A stretch of 64,000 nucleotides of DNA from CAVYGM01 sp963768025 (lineage in GTDB: Bacteria > Bacteroidota > Bacteroidia > Cytophagales > Spirosomataceae). The position numbers and the translations under genes are program-made. The DNA lies in the NCBI GenBank assembly GCA_963768025.1, contig CAVYGM010000035.1, forward strand, positions 62,001 to 126,000, read 5' to 3'. Shown here one piece after another: positions 45,634 through 55,794 of the stretch. Positions within the stretch are counted from its first letter, which is position 1; every line of letters starts with the position of its first letter. The notes under the pieces are model-generated. The model was not told the origin of the DNA and made no database searches. It saw nothing but the letters and a program-made list of their open reading frames with translations.

Positions 45634-47058
45634 ATGATACAAGTTGGAAGTCTCGGCGTAATCATTGGAAATCGTGATTTCTTTCCCGACCGGTTGGTGT
45701 CTGAAGCAAGAGTTGAAATTATTGAACTTCTGGATGAACTGGGCATCAACGCCGTGATGCTCGATACCGAAACGACCAAACTTGGCGGTGTGGAGACGTT
45801 TCAGGATGCCCAGAAATGCGCCCGGCTGTTCATGGACCACCGCGACGAAATCATCGGCGTGCTGGTGGTATTACCCAACTTCGGAGACGAGCGCGGCGTG
45901 GCCGAAACCCTGAAACTTGCCGATCTGAACGTACCCGTCCTGGTACAGGGCTACCCGGATGATCTGAACAAACTGGACGTGGCCCGGCGGCGCGACTCCT
46001 GGTGCGGGAAAATATCGGCCTGCAATAACCTGTATCAATTTGGTATCAAGTATACGCTCACGACCAAACACGTGGTGCATCCGCAAGATCCTACTTTCAA
46101 GGCCGATCTGCTCGACTTTATGGGGGTGTGTCGGGTTACGAAGGGGTTGCGCAAAGTACGGATCGGGGCCATCGGTGCCCGGCCCGGCGGCTTCAATACG
46201 GTGCGGTACAGCGAGAAAATTCTGCAACGCAACGGCATTTCGGTCGTGACGGTGGACCTATCCGAAATCCTGGGTCATGCCAATAAATTGACCCAACACG
46301 ACAATTCGGTAAAAGAACGCCTGCAACGCATCAGAGACTACGCCCCAACCGGCCGCACGCCCGAGGAATCCCTGATTCAAATGGCCAAACTGGACGTAGC
46401 TCTCTCCGATTTTGTGCAAGCCAATGCCCTGGATGCTACGGCGATTCAGTGTTGGACCTCCGTGCAGACCAACTACGGCTGTAACGTGTGTACAAGCATG
46501 AGTATCATGAGCGAGAACATGATGCCCAGTGGCTGTGAGGTGGACGTAACGGGTACCCTGAGCATGTACGCCCTGCAACTGGCCTCCGGTTCTCCCAGCG
46601 CGCTGGTTGACTGGAACAACAATTACGCTGACGATGAGGACAAGTGTGTACTTTTCCACTGTGGCAACTGGGCCAAATCCTTTTTACCGGATATAGAAAT
46701 TAGCACCGCTCCTATCCTGGGTACCACCGTGGGTGAAGAGAATACCTACGGTGCCCTCTCGGGCCGGACCCCGGCCATGCCCCTTACCTACGGGCGGATT
46801 AGCACCGACGATCCGAAGGGAATTATGAAAGCCTACGTAGGAGAAGGTGAACTGACCAACGATGCCCTCAAAACCTTCGGAAACCGGGCCGTGGCCCAAA
46901 TCCCCAACCTGCAAAACCTCATGCAGTACATCTGCCGCAATGGTTTTGAGCACCACGTGGTGATGAATGCATCCAAGACAGCCGGGGTGCTGAATGAAGC
47001 GCTGGGCAACTACATGGGCTGGGAAGTTTATAACCACGCACCTTCCGTACACCAGTAA
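45634..47058 (+). CDS. L-fucose/L-arabinose isomerase-family protein
   Basis: A 474-residue cytosolic enzyme of the FucI/AraA-like aldose-ketose isomerase superfamily. It shows the N-terminal Rossmann-like part (VSEARVEIIELLDELGINAV, IIGVLVVLPNFGDERGVAE) and the conserved domain GAIGARPGGFNTVRYSEKIL. The C-terminal FucI-like region follows (CTSMSIMSENMMPSGCEVDV, CVLFHCGNWAKSF), with acidic residues and histidines for a divalent metal. Members interconvert aldoses and ketoses; the sugar here is unknown. Position between a DeoR regulator and split transketolase genes points to a pentose or branched pentose. The frame is intact. Confidence 0.9.
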   Translation: MIQVGSLGVIIGNRDFFPDRLVSEARVEIIELLDELGINAVMLDTETTKLGGVETFQDAQKCARLFMDHRDEIIGVLVVLPNFGDERGVAETLKLADLNVPVLVQGYPDDLNKLDVARRRDSWCGKISACNNLYQFGIKYTLTTKHVVHPQDPTFKADLLDFMGVCRVTKGLRKVRIGAIGARPGGFNTVRYSEKILQRNGISVVTVDLSEILGHANKLTQHDNSVKERLQRIRDYAPTGRTPEESLIQMAKLDVALSDFVQANALDATAIQCWTSVQTNYGCNVCTSMSIMSENMMPSGCEVDVTGTLSMYALQLASGSPSALVDWNNNYADDEDKCVLFHCGNWAKSFLPDIEISTAPILGTTVGEENTYGALSGRTPAMPLTYGRISTDDPKGIMKAYVGEGELTNDALKTFGNRAVAQIPNLQNLMQYICRNGFEHHVVMNASKTAGVLNEALGNYMGWEVYNHAPSVHQ

Positions 47059-47114
47059 ACAATCTTTCTCAAATCAACACACGAAATTTCACTTAACCTT
47101 GATGCCCTAAAAAT

Positions 47115-48291
47115 ATGAGCAAAAAAGCCCACCTTGTTTGTCTTGTTCTTCTGATTGGCCTTGTTTTGCCTCTACTCTCCTGGGCGCAACAACGAACAAA
47201 TCCGGTAGTGTCTCCCGAAATTCTGCCTGACAACTCCGTCATTTTTCGGATCAATGCGCCCAAGGCGCAAAGCGTCCGCTTGCTGGGTACCTGGTTGAAG
47301 GACCTGAGGAATACCATCGAAATGACCCGGAAGGATTCGAGTGTATTCGAAGTAAAGGTGGGCCCACTGCCGGCAGATATGTACGAGTACCGTTTCATAG
47401 TGGACGGCATAGCCCTGCTTGACCCCGCCAATAGCTATCGTCACCCGCGACGGATCAATCAACGAAAGCCGGTTGATTCTGCCGGGCCCCCAAACCCAAT
47501 TGTACGACGTGCAGCCCGTGCCCCACGGTACGCTATCGGCAGTCTGGTACCCCTCGCCCACGATAGGCATGGACCGACGCATGGAGATATACACCCCACC
47601 CGGCTACGAGAAAAGCGGTAATAAATACCCCGTGCTGTATCTGTTTCACGGAGGAGGAGGCGACGAAGAAGGATGGATCAGCCGGGGACGTACCAATTAC
47701 ATCCTGGATAATCTGATTGCCGCCGGTAAAGTACTGCCCATGATCGTGGTGATGACCAACGGGGTTCCCAACGTGGCGGCAGCTCCCGGCGACCGGCCCG
47801 CTTTTGCCAAAGCAACACCCGGTGGTCCAATGGGAATACAGGCTATGACCACAGGTAAATTTGAAGAGAGTTTGATCAAGGACGTAATTCCGTACGTGGA
47901 AGCCAATTACCGGGTGCTGAGCGACCCGGCCCACCGGGCCATTGCCGGACTTTCCATGGGGGGCTATCACACCCAGCAGATTACCAATGCCAACCCGGAG
48001 AAATTCGACTACATCGGGGTGATGAGCATGGGCCTTTTTGATGGACCCAATGCCCGGAACTACAACCGGGAGGAGCATATCAAGCAGTTGAATGCGATCA
48101 AGCAGGCCAAACCCAAACTCTACTGGATTGCCTGTGGCAAAGATGATTTCCTGTACGAGGGGGTTACCAAATTACGGGCCTTGTATGACCAGGTTGGTTT
48201 GCCCTACACCTATCGCGAAAGCGAGGGGGGACACACCTGGGTAAACTGGCGACTTTACCTCTCGGAATTAGCCCCCATGCTTTTCAAATAA
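47115..48291 (+). pseudogene. Exported CE1/Fes-like esterase with N-terminal E-set domain (one frameshift)
   Basis: A ~390-residue exported protein (signal MSKKAHLVCLVLLIGLVLPL). Residues ~30-120 form an E-set/CBM48-like sandwich (PDNSVIFRINAPKAQSVRLL, MYEYRFIVDGIALLDPAN), followed by an esterase-D-like alpha/beta hydrolase: YPVLYLFHGGGGDEEGW, nucleophile Ser in AIAGLSMGGYHT, Asp in WIACGKDDFLYEG and His in SEGGHTWVNWR. The frame changes once near 47440 between NSY and VTRDGSINESRL, restorable by one base. Such enzymes release acetyl or feruloyl groups from plant polysaccharides such as arabinoxylan, which suits the neighbouring pentose genes. Confidence 0.85.
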
Positions 48292-48358
48292 ACTATATCT
48301 GCCGGCAGGTTAAGTCTGAGGAGGGTACCATCTAATCCAAGTAGACAGTCGATTCATT

Positions 48359-49159
48359 ATGAATACCAAAGAATTAGCCGAGAAGTCGGTACAGTACCGT
48401 CGGAATATCCTCAAATACATTGTCGGTGCCCAGGCCGGTCATACGGGGGGTAGCTTATCCTGCATTGACATTCTGAATGTATTGTATAATAATGTACTGA
48501 ACGTCAGCCCCGAAACCTTTCAGTCGCCCACCCGCGACCGCTACATTCAGAGCAAAGGGCATACGGTGGAAGCGTTGTACGTGGTGCTGGCCGATCAGGG
48601 TTTTTTCCCGGAATCGGACCTGGAAACGCTTTGCCAGTACCAGTCACACTACATCGGCCACCCTACCCGCAAGGTCAACGGCATCGAGCAGAACACGGGC
48701 TCCCTGGGGCACGGGTTGGCCCTGAGCGTGGGCACGGCGCTATCGGCCCAACTGGATGAGCTGAATTACCGCGTGTTCACCCTGCTGGGGGATGGCGAAC
48801 TACCCGAAGGCTCCAACTGGGAGGCGGCTTTGCTGGCGGCCCATTACAAACTCGACAACCTTTGTGCCATCGTGGATAAGAACACGTTGCAGATTTCCGG
48901 GCCAACGGCCGAAGTTTGCAACACCGATCCCCTCGATCAGAAATTTGAAGCCTTCGGCTGGTCGGTGCGGCATGTGGACGGTCACGATCTGGCGGCCTTG
49001 CAGGAGGCATTCGACGCCCTACCCTTCGTGCCGGGCAAACCGAGCCTGATCATAGCCCATACGGTGAAAGGGAAAGGAGTAAGTTTTATGGAAAACCAAG
49101 TGAAGTGGCACCACGGGGTACCTACTAGGAGCAGTATGTACAGGCCCTGGAAGAATTAA
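48359..49159 (+). CDS. Transketolase N-terminal (thiamine-diphosphate) subunit
   Basis: A 267-residue half-transketolase. It contains the ThDP/metal motif LLGDGELPEGSNWEAALLA with later N in IVDKNTLQISG, and substrate-site histidines in QAGHTGGSLSCIDIL, SKGHTVEALY and IGHPTRKVNGIEQNTGSLGHG. Split transketolases act as pairs with the pyrimidine-binding subunit, here encoded at 50236-51204. Very near the end the expected C-terminus (EQYVQALEELTI) is in a different frame from about 49125, moving the stop to about 49167; this is a minor indel. The gene is separated from its partner by a nucleoside hydrolase gene, an unusual order. Confidence 0.93.
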   Translation: MNTKELAEKSVQYRRNILKYIVGAQAGHTGGSLSCIDILNVLYNNVLNVSPETFQSPTRDRYIQSKGHTVEALYVVLADQGFFPESDLETLCQYQSHYIGHPTRKVNGIEQNTGSLGHGLALSVGTALSAQLDELNYRVFTLLGDGELPEGSNWEAALLAAHYKLDNLCAIVDKNTLQISGPTAEVCNTDPLDQKFEAFGWSVRHVDGHDLAALQEAFDALPFVPGKPSLIIAHTVKGKGVSFMENQVKWHHGVPTRSSMYRPWKN

Positions 49160-49182
49160 CGATCTGATTTTTAACCTACCCT

Positions 49183-50222
49183 ATGAAGATACTACCAAAA
49201 ATGCGAATCTGGCAGGCAGGCTATTGGCTGGGAATGTGGTGCCTGTTGGGCTCGTTCCAGGCTTTGGGTCAAGGGCTGGGATTGAATGGAATTGAACCTC
49301 GCATGCGGGTCATTGTGGACAACGATTTCAGCGGTGACCCCGATGGGTTGTTCCAGCTCGCCCATCTGCTGCTTTCTCCTTCGGTAGAAATCAGGGCCAT
49401 TATCGGCTCACACCTCCGCGTGGGCGACGGGTTTGACCCTTCCAAAACACAGGCCGACAATGCCGCCAAAAAAGTACGGGAAGTATTGGATGTAATGAAA
49501 ATCACTAAAAATATCCCCGTCTTTGCCGGATCAAACACTGCTATGCTGAACGACAGTACCCCGGTAAAAAATGAGGCTGTCAACTTTATCATCCAGGAAG
49601 CTTTACGCACCGATACCAAACTTCCGCTGTACGTGGTGTGCGGGGCGGGCCTGACCGAAATAGCGTCCGCAGCCCTAACCAATCCGCAAATAGCCGACAA
49701 ACTGACGCTCATCTGGATTGGGGGACCCGAATACAGTGAACTGGCCCTGCCCCCACCGGGCTATTCGGAAGTGGAATACAACCTCAACATTGATCAGGCC
49801 GCGGCCCGGGCGGTTTTCAATCGTTCAAACCTTCGCTTGTGGCAGGTGCCCCGAAACGTGTACCGGCAGTGCCTGTTGTCGTACGCCCAACTGCTGACAC
49901 AGGTAAAACCCCGCGGAAAAACCGGAGCGTACCTAAGTACCACATCGAGAGCCTGATGGCTCGCATTCAGAAATTTCTCAATATCGGCGAGACCTACATT
50001 ATGGGAGACAGTCCCCTGGTGTTGCTCACGGCCTTACAATCTTCGTTTGAAGCTGACCCGTCGTCGAGCCATTACGTGGTTCGGCAGGCCCCGTTCATCA
50101 ATCCGTCTGGCAGTCTATGCGCACAATCATAAAGGGCGGCCAATCCGGGTGTATACACGGCTGGATACCCACCTGATGTTTGCTGACTTTTTCTGCCAAA
50201 CTACAACTACTGAACCCCTAAC
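49183..50222 (+). pseudogene. Inosine/uridine-type nucleoside hydrolase (two frameshifts)
   Basis: An exported protein (signal GYWLGMWCLLGSFQALGQ) with a nucleoside hydrolase fold. The N-terminal metal site reads RVIVDNDFSGDPDGLFQLAH, followed by VFAGSN, LYVVCGAGLTEIASAAL and LIWIGGPEYSEL. The C-terminal third continues through frame changes near 49930 (to YHIESLMARIQKF) and near 50105 (to VYAHNHKGRPIRVYTRLDT), ending about 50222. Nucleoside hydrolases cleave the N-glycosidic bond of ribosides to base and pentose. Inserted between the two transketolase genes, it suggests the pathway is fed by a glycoside of a ribose-like sugar in the periplasm. The downstream end overlaps or nearly touches the transketolase C-subunit start. 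Confidence 0.8.
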
Positions 50223-50235
50223 GCCGACCAACTCC

Positions 50236-51204
50236 ATGGGAGAGACAACGACTACATTGCCCAATCCAACCGCACAAGCCAACCTTGACGTATTTTCGGC
50301 CACCCTTCAAACCCTGGCCGAAACGGATCGTACCCTGCTGGTGGTTACGAGCGATTCGCGCGGGTCGGGGAAGTTGGTACCGTTCGCGCAGAAATTCCCC
50401 AGGCAACTCATCGAAATCGGCATTGCCGAGCAGAGCCTGGTGGGCGTAGCCGCCGGCCTGGCTTCGACGGGTAAGAATGTTTTTGCCGTATCACCCGCCT
50501 GTTTCCTCACGGCCCGCTCGTTTGAGCAAATCAAAACCGACGTCTGCTATTCCAATAATCCCGTTCGATTGATCGGGATCAGTGCGGGCGTGAGCTACGG
50601 GGCGCTGGGATCTACGCACCACAGTCTGCATGATTTTGCCGCTTTGCGAGCAGTCAACAATCTGACGATCGTGGCCCCGGCCGACAACTTCGAAACGGAG
50701 CGGGCCATCCGGCAGGCCGCCCAGCTGGACACGCCGATCTACCTTCGTTTTGGCAAGAAACCAATGCCTCTGCTTTCCACCGTAGACACAACCTTTACCC
50801 TGGGAAAAGGGAGGGTCATCCGAAAAGGGAATGATCTGACCATCCTGGCCACGGGAGAAACCGTATGGCCAGCCTTGCGGGCCGCGCAGAAGCTGCAAAA
50901 GGAGGCCAATAGGGACGTAGCCGTCATTAGTTTGCATACCATCAAGCCTTTGGATTATGACTTGCTACACCAATTTGCGGCCAACGGCAAGCCTATCCTC
51001 ACCGTGGAAGAGCATAGCGTGTTCGGAGGGTTAGGCGAAGCGTGTGCGTCTTATCTGTTGCAAAACAACTTCCATAACCGTTTCAAGATCATGGGCATTC
51101 CCGATGAGTACACGGTGACGGGTTCGCAGGTGGAGATATTTAACCACTATGGCTTGTCCGAAGATGGTATCGCGCGGGAGGCTTTGAATTTACTCGGTAG
51201 TTAA
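50236..51204 (+). CDS. Transketolase C-terminal subunit
   Basis: A 322-residue partner subunit; I chose the ATG at 50236 (MGETTTTLPNPTAQANLDVF), since the frame upstream belongs to the nucleoside hydrolase. It shows the pyrimidine-binding domain with the activating glutamate in EIGIAEQSLVGVAAGLA, the substrate/ThDP contact GISAGVSYGALGSTHHSLHD, and the C-terminal domain (LTILATGETVWPALRAA, TVEEHSVFGGLGEACA). With the N-subunit at 48359 it forms a complete two-carbon ketol transferase. Split transketolases are typical of specialised sugar pathways, for instance apulose-4-phosphate transketolase in apiose degradation, besides the pentose phosphate pathway. Confidence 0.93.
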   Translation: MGETTTTLPNPTAQANLDVFSATLQTLAETDRTLLVVTSDSRGSGKLVPFAQKFPRQLIEIGIAEQSLVGVAAGLASTGKNVFAVSPACFLTARSFEQIKTDVCYSNNPVRLIGISAGVSYGALGSTHHSLHDFAALRAVNNLTIVAPADNFETERAIRQAAQLDTPIYLRFGKKPMPLLSTVDTTFTLGKGRVIRKGNDLTILATGETVWPALRAAQKLQKEANRDVAVISLHTIKPLDYDLLHQFAANGKPILTVEEHSVFGGLGEACASYLLQNNFHNRFKIMGIPDEYTVTGSQVEIFNHYGLSEDGIAREALNLLGS

Positions 51205-51230
51205 TTTTTGAATCCCTATTCCTGAAACCC

Positions 51231-52672
51231 ATGAAATCTTTTCGTATAATTTTCCTCCTATTTATCCTGGTTCCAGTCTCTTTGCCAGGCCCAAACAACA
51301 CAGCCAAAGCCGAGGGTACTGGTACTGACGGACATGGAAGCCGATCCCGACGATTCGCAGTCGCTGGTGCGCATGTTGTTGTACGCCAACCAATTGGATA
51401 TCGAAGGACTGGTGGCTACTACCTCCATTCATCAGAAGCAGCGCGTAGCACCCGAAACCATTCAGCGGATCGTGGAGGCGTACGGACAGGTGCAGCCCAA
51501 TCTGTTAAAACACGAGAAAGGCTACCCTACGGCCCAGGCACTTAAAGGCTATTATCAAAAAAGGGCTACCCGTGTATGGCATGGCCGCTGTGGGGGAAGG
51601 GCACGATTCGGAAGGCTCGGACTGGATTATCCGCACGCTGGAAAAACCCGATGAGCGGCCGCTGTGGGTATCGGTGTGGGGTGGTCCCAATACGCTGGCG
51701 CAGGCTCTGTGGAAAATCCAGAAAACGCGTTCGCCCCAGCAGGCCGAGCGCCTGTACCGCAAGCTCCGGGTCTATACCATTTCCGACCAGGACGACAGCG
51801 GCCCCTGGATTCGCAAAACGTTTCCGGATGTGTTTTTCGTCGTAAGCCCCGGCTACGGCTACGAGCACGCTACCTGGCGCGGCATCAACACCGGCGAACC
51901 GGGTACCAATCCCGAAATGATCAGCAACGAATGGCTGGCCGAACACATTCAGCAGGGCCACGGCCCCCTGGGAGCCCTGTATCCCGATGTCGCCTACGGC
52001 ATGGAAGGCGATACGCCCGCTTTTATGGGCTTGCTTTCTAATGGCCTGAACGTACCCGAACACCCCGACTACGGCGGCTGGGGTGGACGGTATAGCCTCC
52101 ATCAGCCCAAAGAAGTGGCGGTGACGCGATCCAGGCCCAGGGACGCCCCGCAGGATGCACCCGAAACCCGGCCCATCTGGACCAATTCGGCCGACTCGGT
52201 CCTTGTCCCGCGGGCTCCGTATGGCCCGCCCCCGGTCAATGAAATCAAGCCTGCCAAGAGCATTCAGGCCACCATCTGGCGCTGGCGCAAGGAATTTCAA
52301 AACGACTTTGCCGCCCGGATGGACTGGTGCGTACAGCCCTACGCGGAGGCCAACCACCCGCCGGTTCCGCGTCTGGGACATGCCGAAAATTTTACCGTCA
52401 AATCAGGGGAGACCTTCCGATTGAGTGCAGCCGGCACCACCGATCCCGACGGGGATTCAATGAGTTACCTCTGGCAGCAGTACCCCGAAGCGGGTACCTA
52501 CCCAGGGCTTGTCCGGTTCACTCCTTTTGCCTCGAACCTCTACGAAATACCGTCAGTGACCGCCCCCACGGTGACCACTGCGCAAACGATTCATTTTATT
52601 CTGAAAGTTACGGATAAAGGTACCCCCGCCCTGACGCGCTACAAACGCGTGATCGTGCAGGTGGTCCCGTAA
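51231..52672 (+). pseudogene. DUF1593 (nucleoside-hydrolase-like) protein, copy B (two frameshifts)
   Basis: An exported protein with N-terminal DUF1593 domain (VLVLTDMEADPDDSQSLVRM, IEGLVATTSIHQKQRVAPE, SEGSDWIIRTLEK, LWVSVWGGPNTLAQALWKI, YTISDQDDSGPWIRKTFPD). The C-terminal Sde182-type extension (FAARMDWCVQPYAEANHPP, then a beta-sandwich SGETFRLSAAGTTDPDGD) ends RYKRVIVQVV. Frame changes lie near 51280 (just after the signal peptide) and 51548. It is a close paralogue of the next gene, with the same domain order and long identical blocks, so a tandem duplication is evident. The Asp-rich motif parallels the calcium site of nucleoside hydrolases; the sugar released is unknown. Confidence 0.87.
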
Positions 52673-52697
52673 TGGTGATTCAAATTCCCTAAACTCT

Positions 52698-54119
52698 ATG
52701 AAACCTTCTACCCTACTTGTAGTCCTGTTGGCAATGACCCTAACCCCGGTCCTGCCAGCCCTAGCTCAACCCGCCGGACAAAAGGTACGGATACTCGTAC
52801 TGACCGACATCGAGAACGAACCGGACGACACCCAGTCCATGGTCCGTTTCCTGACGTATTCCAACCAATGGGATATTGAGGGGTTGATTGCGACCACGTC
52901 CGTCCACCAGAAAAACCGGGTGGCTCCCGAAAAAATCCGGCATTTGATTGATGCGTACGGGAAAGTCAGAAACAATCTGCTGCTGCACGAGCAGGGGTAC
53001 CCGGAGGTGAGCTACCTGTTGAGCGTGACCAAACAGAGCATACCCGAATTTGGCATGGGGGCCATCGGCAAAGGGAAGGATTCGGAAGGCTCGGATTGGA
53101 TCATCAAAGTGATAGATAAGGACGATAGCCGCCCGGTCTGGATTCCGGTGTGGGGAGGAGCCAACTGCCTGGCGCAGGCGCTTTGGAAGGTAAAAATGAC
53201 CCGCTCGCCCGAGGAGGTCAAAAAGTTTGTGTCAAAGATCCGGATGTACACCATTTCGGACCAGGACGATACCGGTCCCTGGATTCGCAAAACCTTCCCG
53301 GATCTGTTTTATGTAGGTAGCCCCGGCTACCATGACGCCGGAGCGTATCACTATGCCACCTGGTCGGGGATTAGTGGCGACAAGTTTCACGGACGCTTCG
53401 TGGGGGCTGATTTTGCGATTGTAGACAACCCCTGGCTGGATGAACACGTACGCAGCCACGGCCCGCTGGGGGCCGAGTACCCCTTTACCAAGTTTCTGAT
53501 GGAAGGCGATACGCCCTCCTTTCTGGGCCTGATCAATAATGGCCTGAACGAACCGGAGCATCCGGAGTACGGCGGCTGGGGCGGACGTTACGAGCTGTAC
53601 ACGCCCCGTACCCTCAAATATTTCTACGAGCCCGAAACCCGCCCGATCTATACCGATGCCATGGACGAAGTGAAAGGCGCGGACGGTAATTTCCACACGA
53701 GCAATAAAGCCACGCTCTGGCGGTGGCGCGAAGCGTTTCAGCACGACTTTGCCGCCCGCATGGACTGGACCATCAAACCCCACAAAGAGGCCAACCATCC
53801 CCCGCTGGCGAAACTGACGCACAGCAATCAACTCTCGGCCAAAAGCGGCGAGACGGTTTCGCTAAACGCCGGAAGTTCCAGCGACCCGGATGGACAGCCA
53901 CTTTCGTACCAATGGATTTATTATCCCGAAGCGGGTACCTTTCCGGGTAGAGCCCCCCTGGTATTCAAAAACCCCGAGGGCATTTCCACTACTTTTGTGG
54001 CCCCGAATGTAGCCCAGCCCGAAACCATGCACATCATCCTGGCCGTAACGGATACGGGAGCCCCCAGCCTGACCCGCTACCAACGGGTGATCCTGACGGT
54101 TTTTCCCAAAGACCTTTAA
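52698..54119 (+). CDS. DUF1593 (nucleoside-hydrolase-like) protein, copy C
   Basis: The intact 473-residue member of the local DUF1593 set. It has a signal peptide (residues 1-24, ending ALAQ), a nucleoside-hydrolase-like domain (ILVLTDIENEPDDTQSMVRF, IEGLIATTSVHQKNRVAPE, PVWIPVWGGANCLAQALWKV, YTISDQDDTGPWIRKTFPD), and the Sde182-type C-terminal part (DFAARMDWTIKPHKEANHPP) plus a PKD/Ig-like sandwich (SSDPDGQPLSYQWIYYPEAG). It would act in the periplasm on a glycoside whose sugar is then taken up by the downstream RbsB-A-C importer, 13 bp away. This linkage is an inference. Confidence 0.92.
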   Translation: MKPSTLLVVLLAMTLTPVLPALAQPAGQKVRILVLTDIENEPDDTQSMVRFLTYSNQWDIEGLIATTSVHQKNRVAPEKIRHLIDAYGKVRNNLLLHEQGYPEVSYLLSVTKQSIPEFGMGAIGKGKDSEGSDWIIKVIDKDDSRPVWIPVWGGANCLAQALWKVKMTRSPEEVKKFVSKIRMYTISDQDDTGPWIRKTFPDLFYVGSPGYHDAGAYHYATWSGISGDKFHGRFVGADFAIVDNPWLDEHVRSHGPLGAEYPFTKFLMEGDTPSFLGLINNGLNEPEHPEYGGWGGRYELYTPRTLKYFYEPETRPIYTDAMDEVKGADGNFHTSNKATLWRWREAFQHDFAARMDWTIKPHKEANHPPLAKLTHSNQLSAKSGETVSLNAGSSSDPDGQPLSYQWIYYPEAGTFPGRAPLVFKNPEGISTTFVAPNVAQPETMHIILAVTDTGAPSLTRYQRVILTVFPKDL

Positions 54120-54132
54120 TCAAATCCTGACT

Positions 54133-55089
54133 ATGTTCAAGCGATATACCTTCCTTTCCTCCCTGATTTGCGCCTTTTTTGCGTTTGCATTAGTTGGATG
54201 TAAAACAAAAGAAAAGCAGGATGAACCAAAGAAAATGGCCATTATCATTTCTACCCTAAACAACCCCTGGTTTGTATTCCTGGCCGAAAAGGCCCAGCAA
54301 AAGGCCAAAGAGCTGGGCTACGAATCCAAAGTATTTGACTCCCAAAACAACACGGCTCAGGAAACCGATCATTTTGAAAACGCCCTGGCCTCCGGTTACG
54401 ACGCCATCCTGTTCAACCCGACCGACGCCGATGGGTCCATTGTGAATGTAAAAAATGCCAAGATAGCCGGTGTGCCGGTTTTTTGCATGGATCGCGAGGT
54501 CAATGACCCCGACGCGGCTACGTCACAGATTCTCTCCGACAGCTACTCGGGCTGTGTTTCCATCGCCAAGAATTTTGTGGAATCCCTCAACAAACAGGGC
54601 CGTTACGTGGAAATTCTGGGCATGGTGGGTGATAACAACACCTGGAACCGCTCCAAGGGGTTTCATAGCGTGGTGGACCACTATCCCGGTCTGAAGATGG
54701 TAGCCCAGCAAAGCGCGGACTTCGATCGCAATAAGGCCATGGAAGTCCTGGAATCCATCCTCCAAGCCAATCCGGATATTGACGCGGTATTCTGTGGCAA
54801 CGATGCCATGGCGATGGGGGCTTACCAGGCGTTGGTAGCGGCCGGAAAGGCTGATCAAGTAAAAGTATTCGGGTTCGATGGAGCCGAGGATGTCGTCAAC
54901 TCCATTCAGGAAGGAAAAATAGTAGCCACGGGTATGCAGTTCCCGGAAGTAATGGCCCAAACCGCCGCCACGTTTGCGGATGAATACTTCAAAGGAAAGC
55001 GTGATTTCCCCAAGAAAATGCCGGTAGCTGTGGAGTTGGTGACGTCCAGGAATGTAGGCAACTACGTGGCCTACGGGGCAAAGGAGTAA
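54133..55089 (+). CDS. rbsB: Ribose-type ABC transporter substrate-binding lipoprotein (RbsB-like)
   Basis: A 318-residue periplasmic binding protein with a lipoprotein signal (lipobox FALVGC, Cys at about residue 24). The type-1 PBP fold is clear: MAIIISTLNNPWFVFLAEKA, YDAILFNPTDADGSIVNV, VPVFCMDREVN, DAVFCGNDAMAMGAYQALVA and VKVFGFDGAEDVVNSIQEG. These features match ribose/xylose/allose-type sugar binders (Peripla_BP_4). The usual aromatic sandwich (NPWF) and Arg in MDREVN contact the sugar. The gene is followed by DUF2291, ATPase and permease, completing an importer. The exact sugar is not determined; a free pentose or branched pentose fits the neighbours. Confidence 0.94.
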   Translation: MFKRYTFLSSLICAFFAFALVGCKTKEKQDEPKKMAIIISTLNNPWFVFLAEKAQQKAKELGYESKVFDSQNNTAQETDHFENALASGYDAILFNPTDADGSIVNVKNAKIAGVPVFCMDREVNDPDAATSQILSDSYSGCVSIAKNFVESLNKQGRYVEILGMVGDNNTWNRSKGFHSVVDHYPGLKMVAQQSADFDRNKAMEVLESILQANPDIDAVFCGNDAMAMGAYQALVAAGKADQVKVFGFDGAEDVVNSIQEGKIVATGMQFPEVMAQTAATFADEYFKGKRDFPKKMPVAVELVTSRNVGNYVAYGAKE

Positions 55090-55157
55090 ACCAGCTCAAA
55101 TCACCCCTCTCCATGTAAGGAGAGGGGCAGGGGGTGAGGTAAAAACAAACAAAAACC

Positions 55158-55791
55158 ATGAATAAACTTTGGCAAAAAGCAGCCTTGGCATCCCTTGTCC
55201 TACTAGTGGCCTACAATTCGGTCTATTTCAAAAAACTGGATGAGGTAAAGGCAGCTACGACTGGCTTCGATGCGACGAGTTATGCCACTGAGTTTTGGTC
55301 CACAGAAACTGGTACCTGCCCTGGAAAAAGGGGTGGATCTTTCCACTTTGCTGCAACAGTTGCAGACAACCCCGGATCAGTCATTCACCACCCATTCGCA
55401 CGCCCTCGGCATTGGCAACATCAAATATTTTCTGGTAAAGGGCGACGCGACCGTCAAAAATGTTAGGGAAAACGAGGTAGTCATTTCGCTCGATTCCCAG
55501 CCTGCTGGTACCGAACTAGTGATCGCGACCGAGTATATTTTCGGAAATGCGGTACGGGATGCTTCCGGGCTGATAGACATCAACGCCTTCACCAATTCCA
55601 TGGATTTCAACACGGTATCGGCAGAACTGAATACCCTCATTCGCAACAAAGTAATTCCACCGTTTAAAAAGAGCGTCAAAACCGGTGACCGGATTCAATT
55701 TGCCGGGGCCATCGAGCTCAACCAGAAGCACCTGGATCTGAGCCGAATCGAGATCATCCCCATCCGTTTGACCCTGCCAACCCCGCAATAG
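55158..55791 (+). pseudogene. DUF2291 protein of sugar ABC operon (one frameshift)
   Basis: The first ~50 residues (MNKLWQKAALASLVLLVAYN, a membrane anchor) and the following ~160 (LVPALEKGVDLSTLLQQLQT, HALGIGNIKYFLVKGDATVK, GTELVIATEYIFGNAVRDAS, IQFAGAIELNQKHLDL) lie in different frames, changing near 55305. The full product matches DUF2291. Members are small periplasmic or membrane-anchored proteins encoded inside ribose-type ABC transporter operons of Bacteroidota and Proteobacteria, exactly as here. Their function is unknown; assistance to the transporter is assumed. Confidence 0.82.
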
Positions 55792-55794
55792 ATT

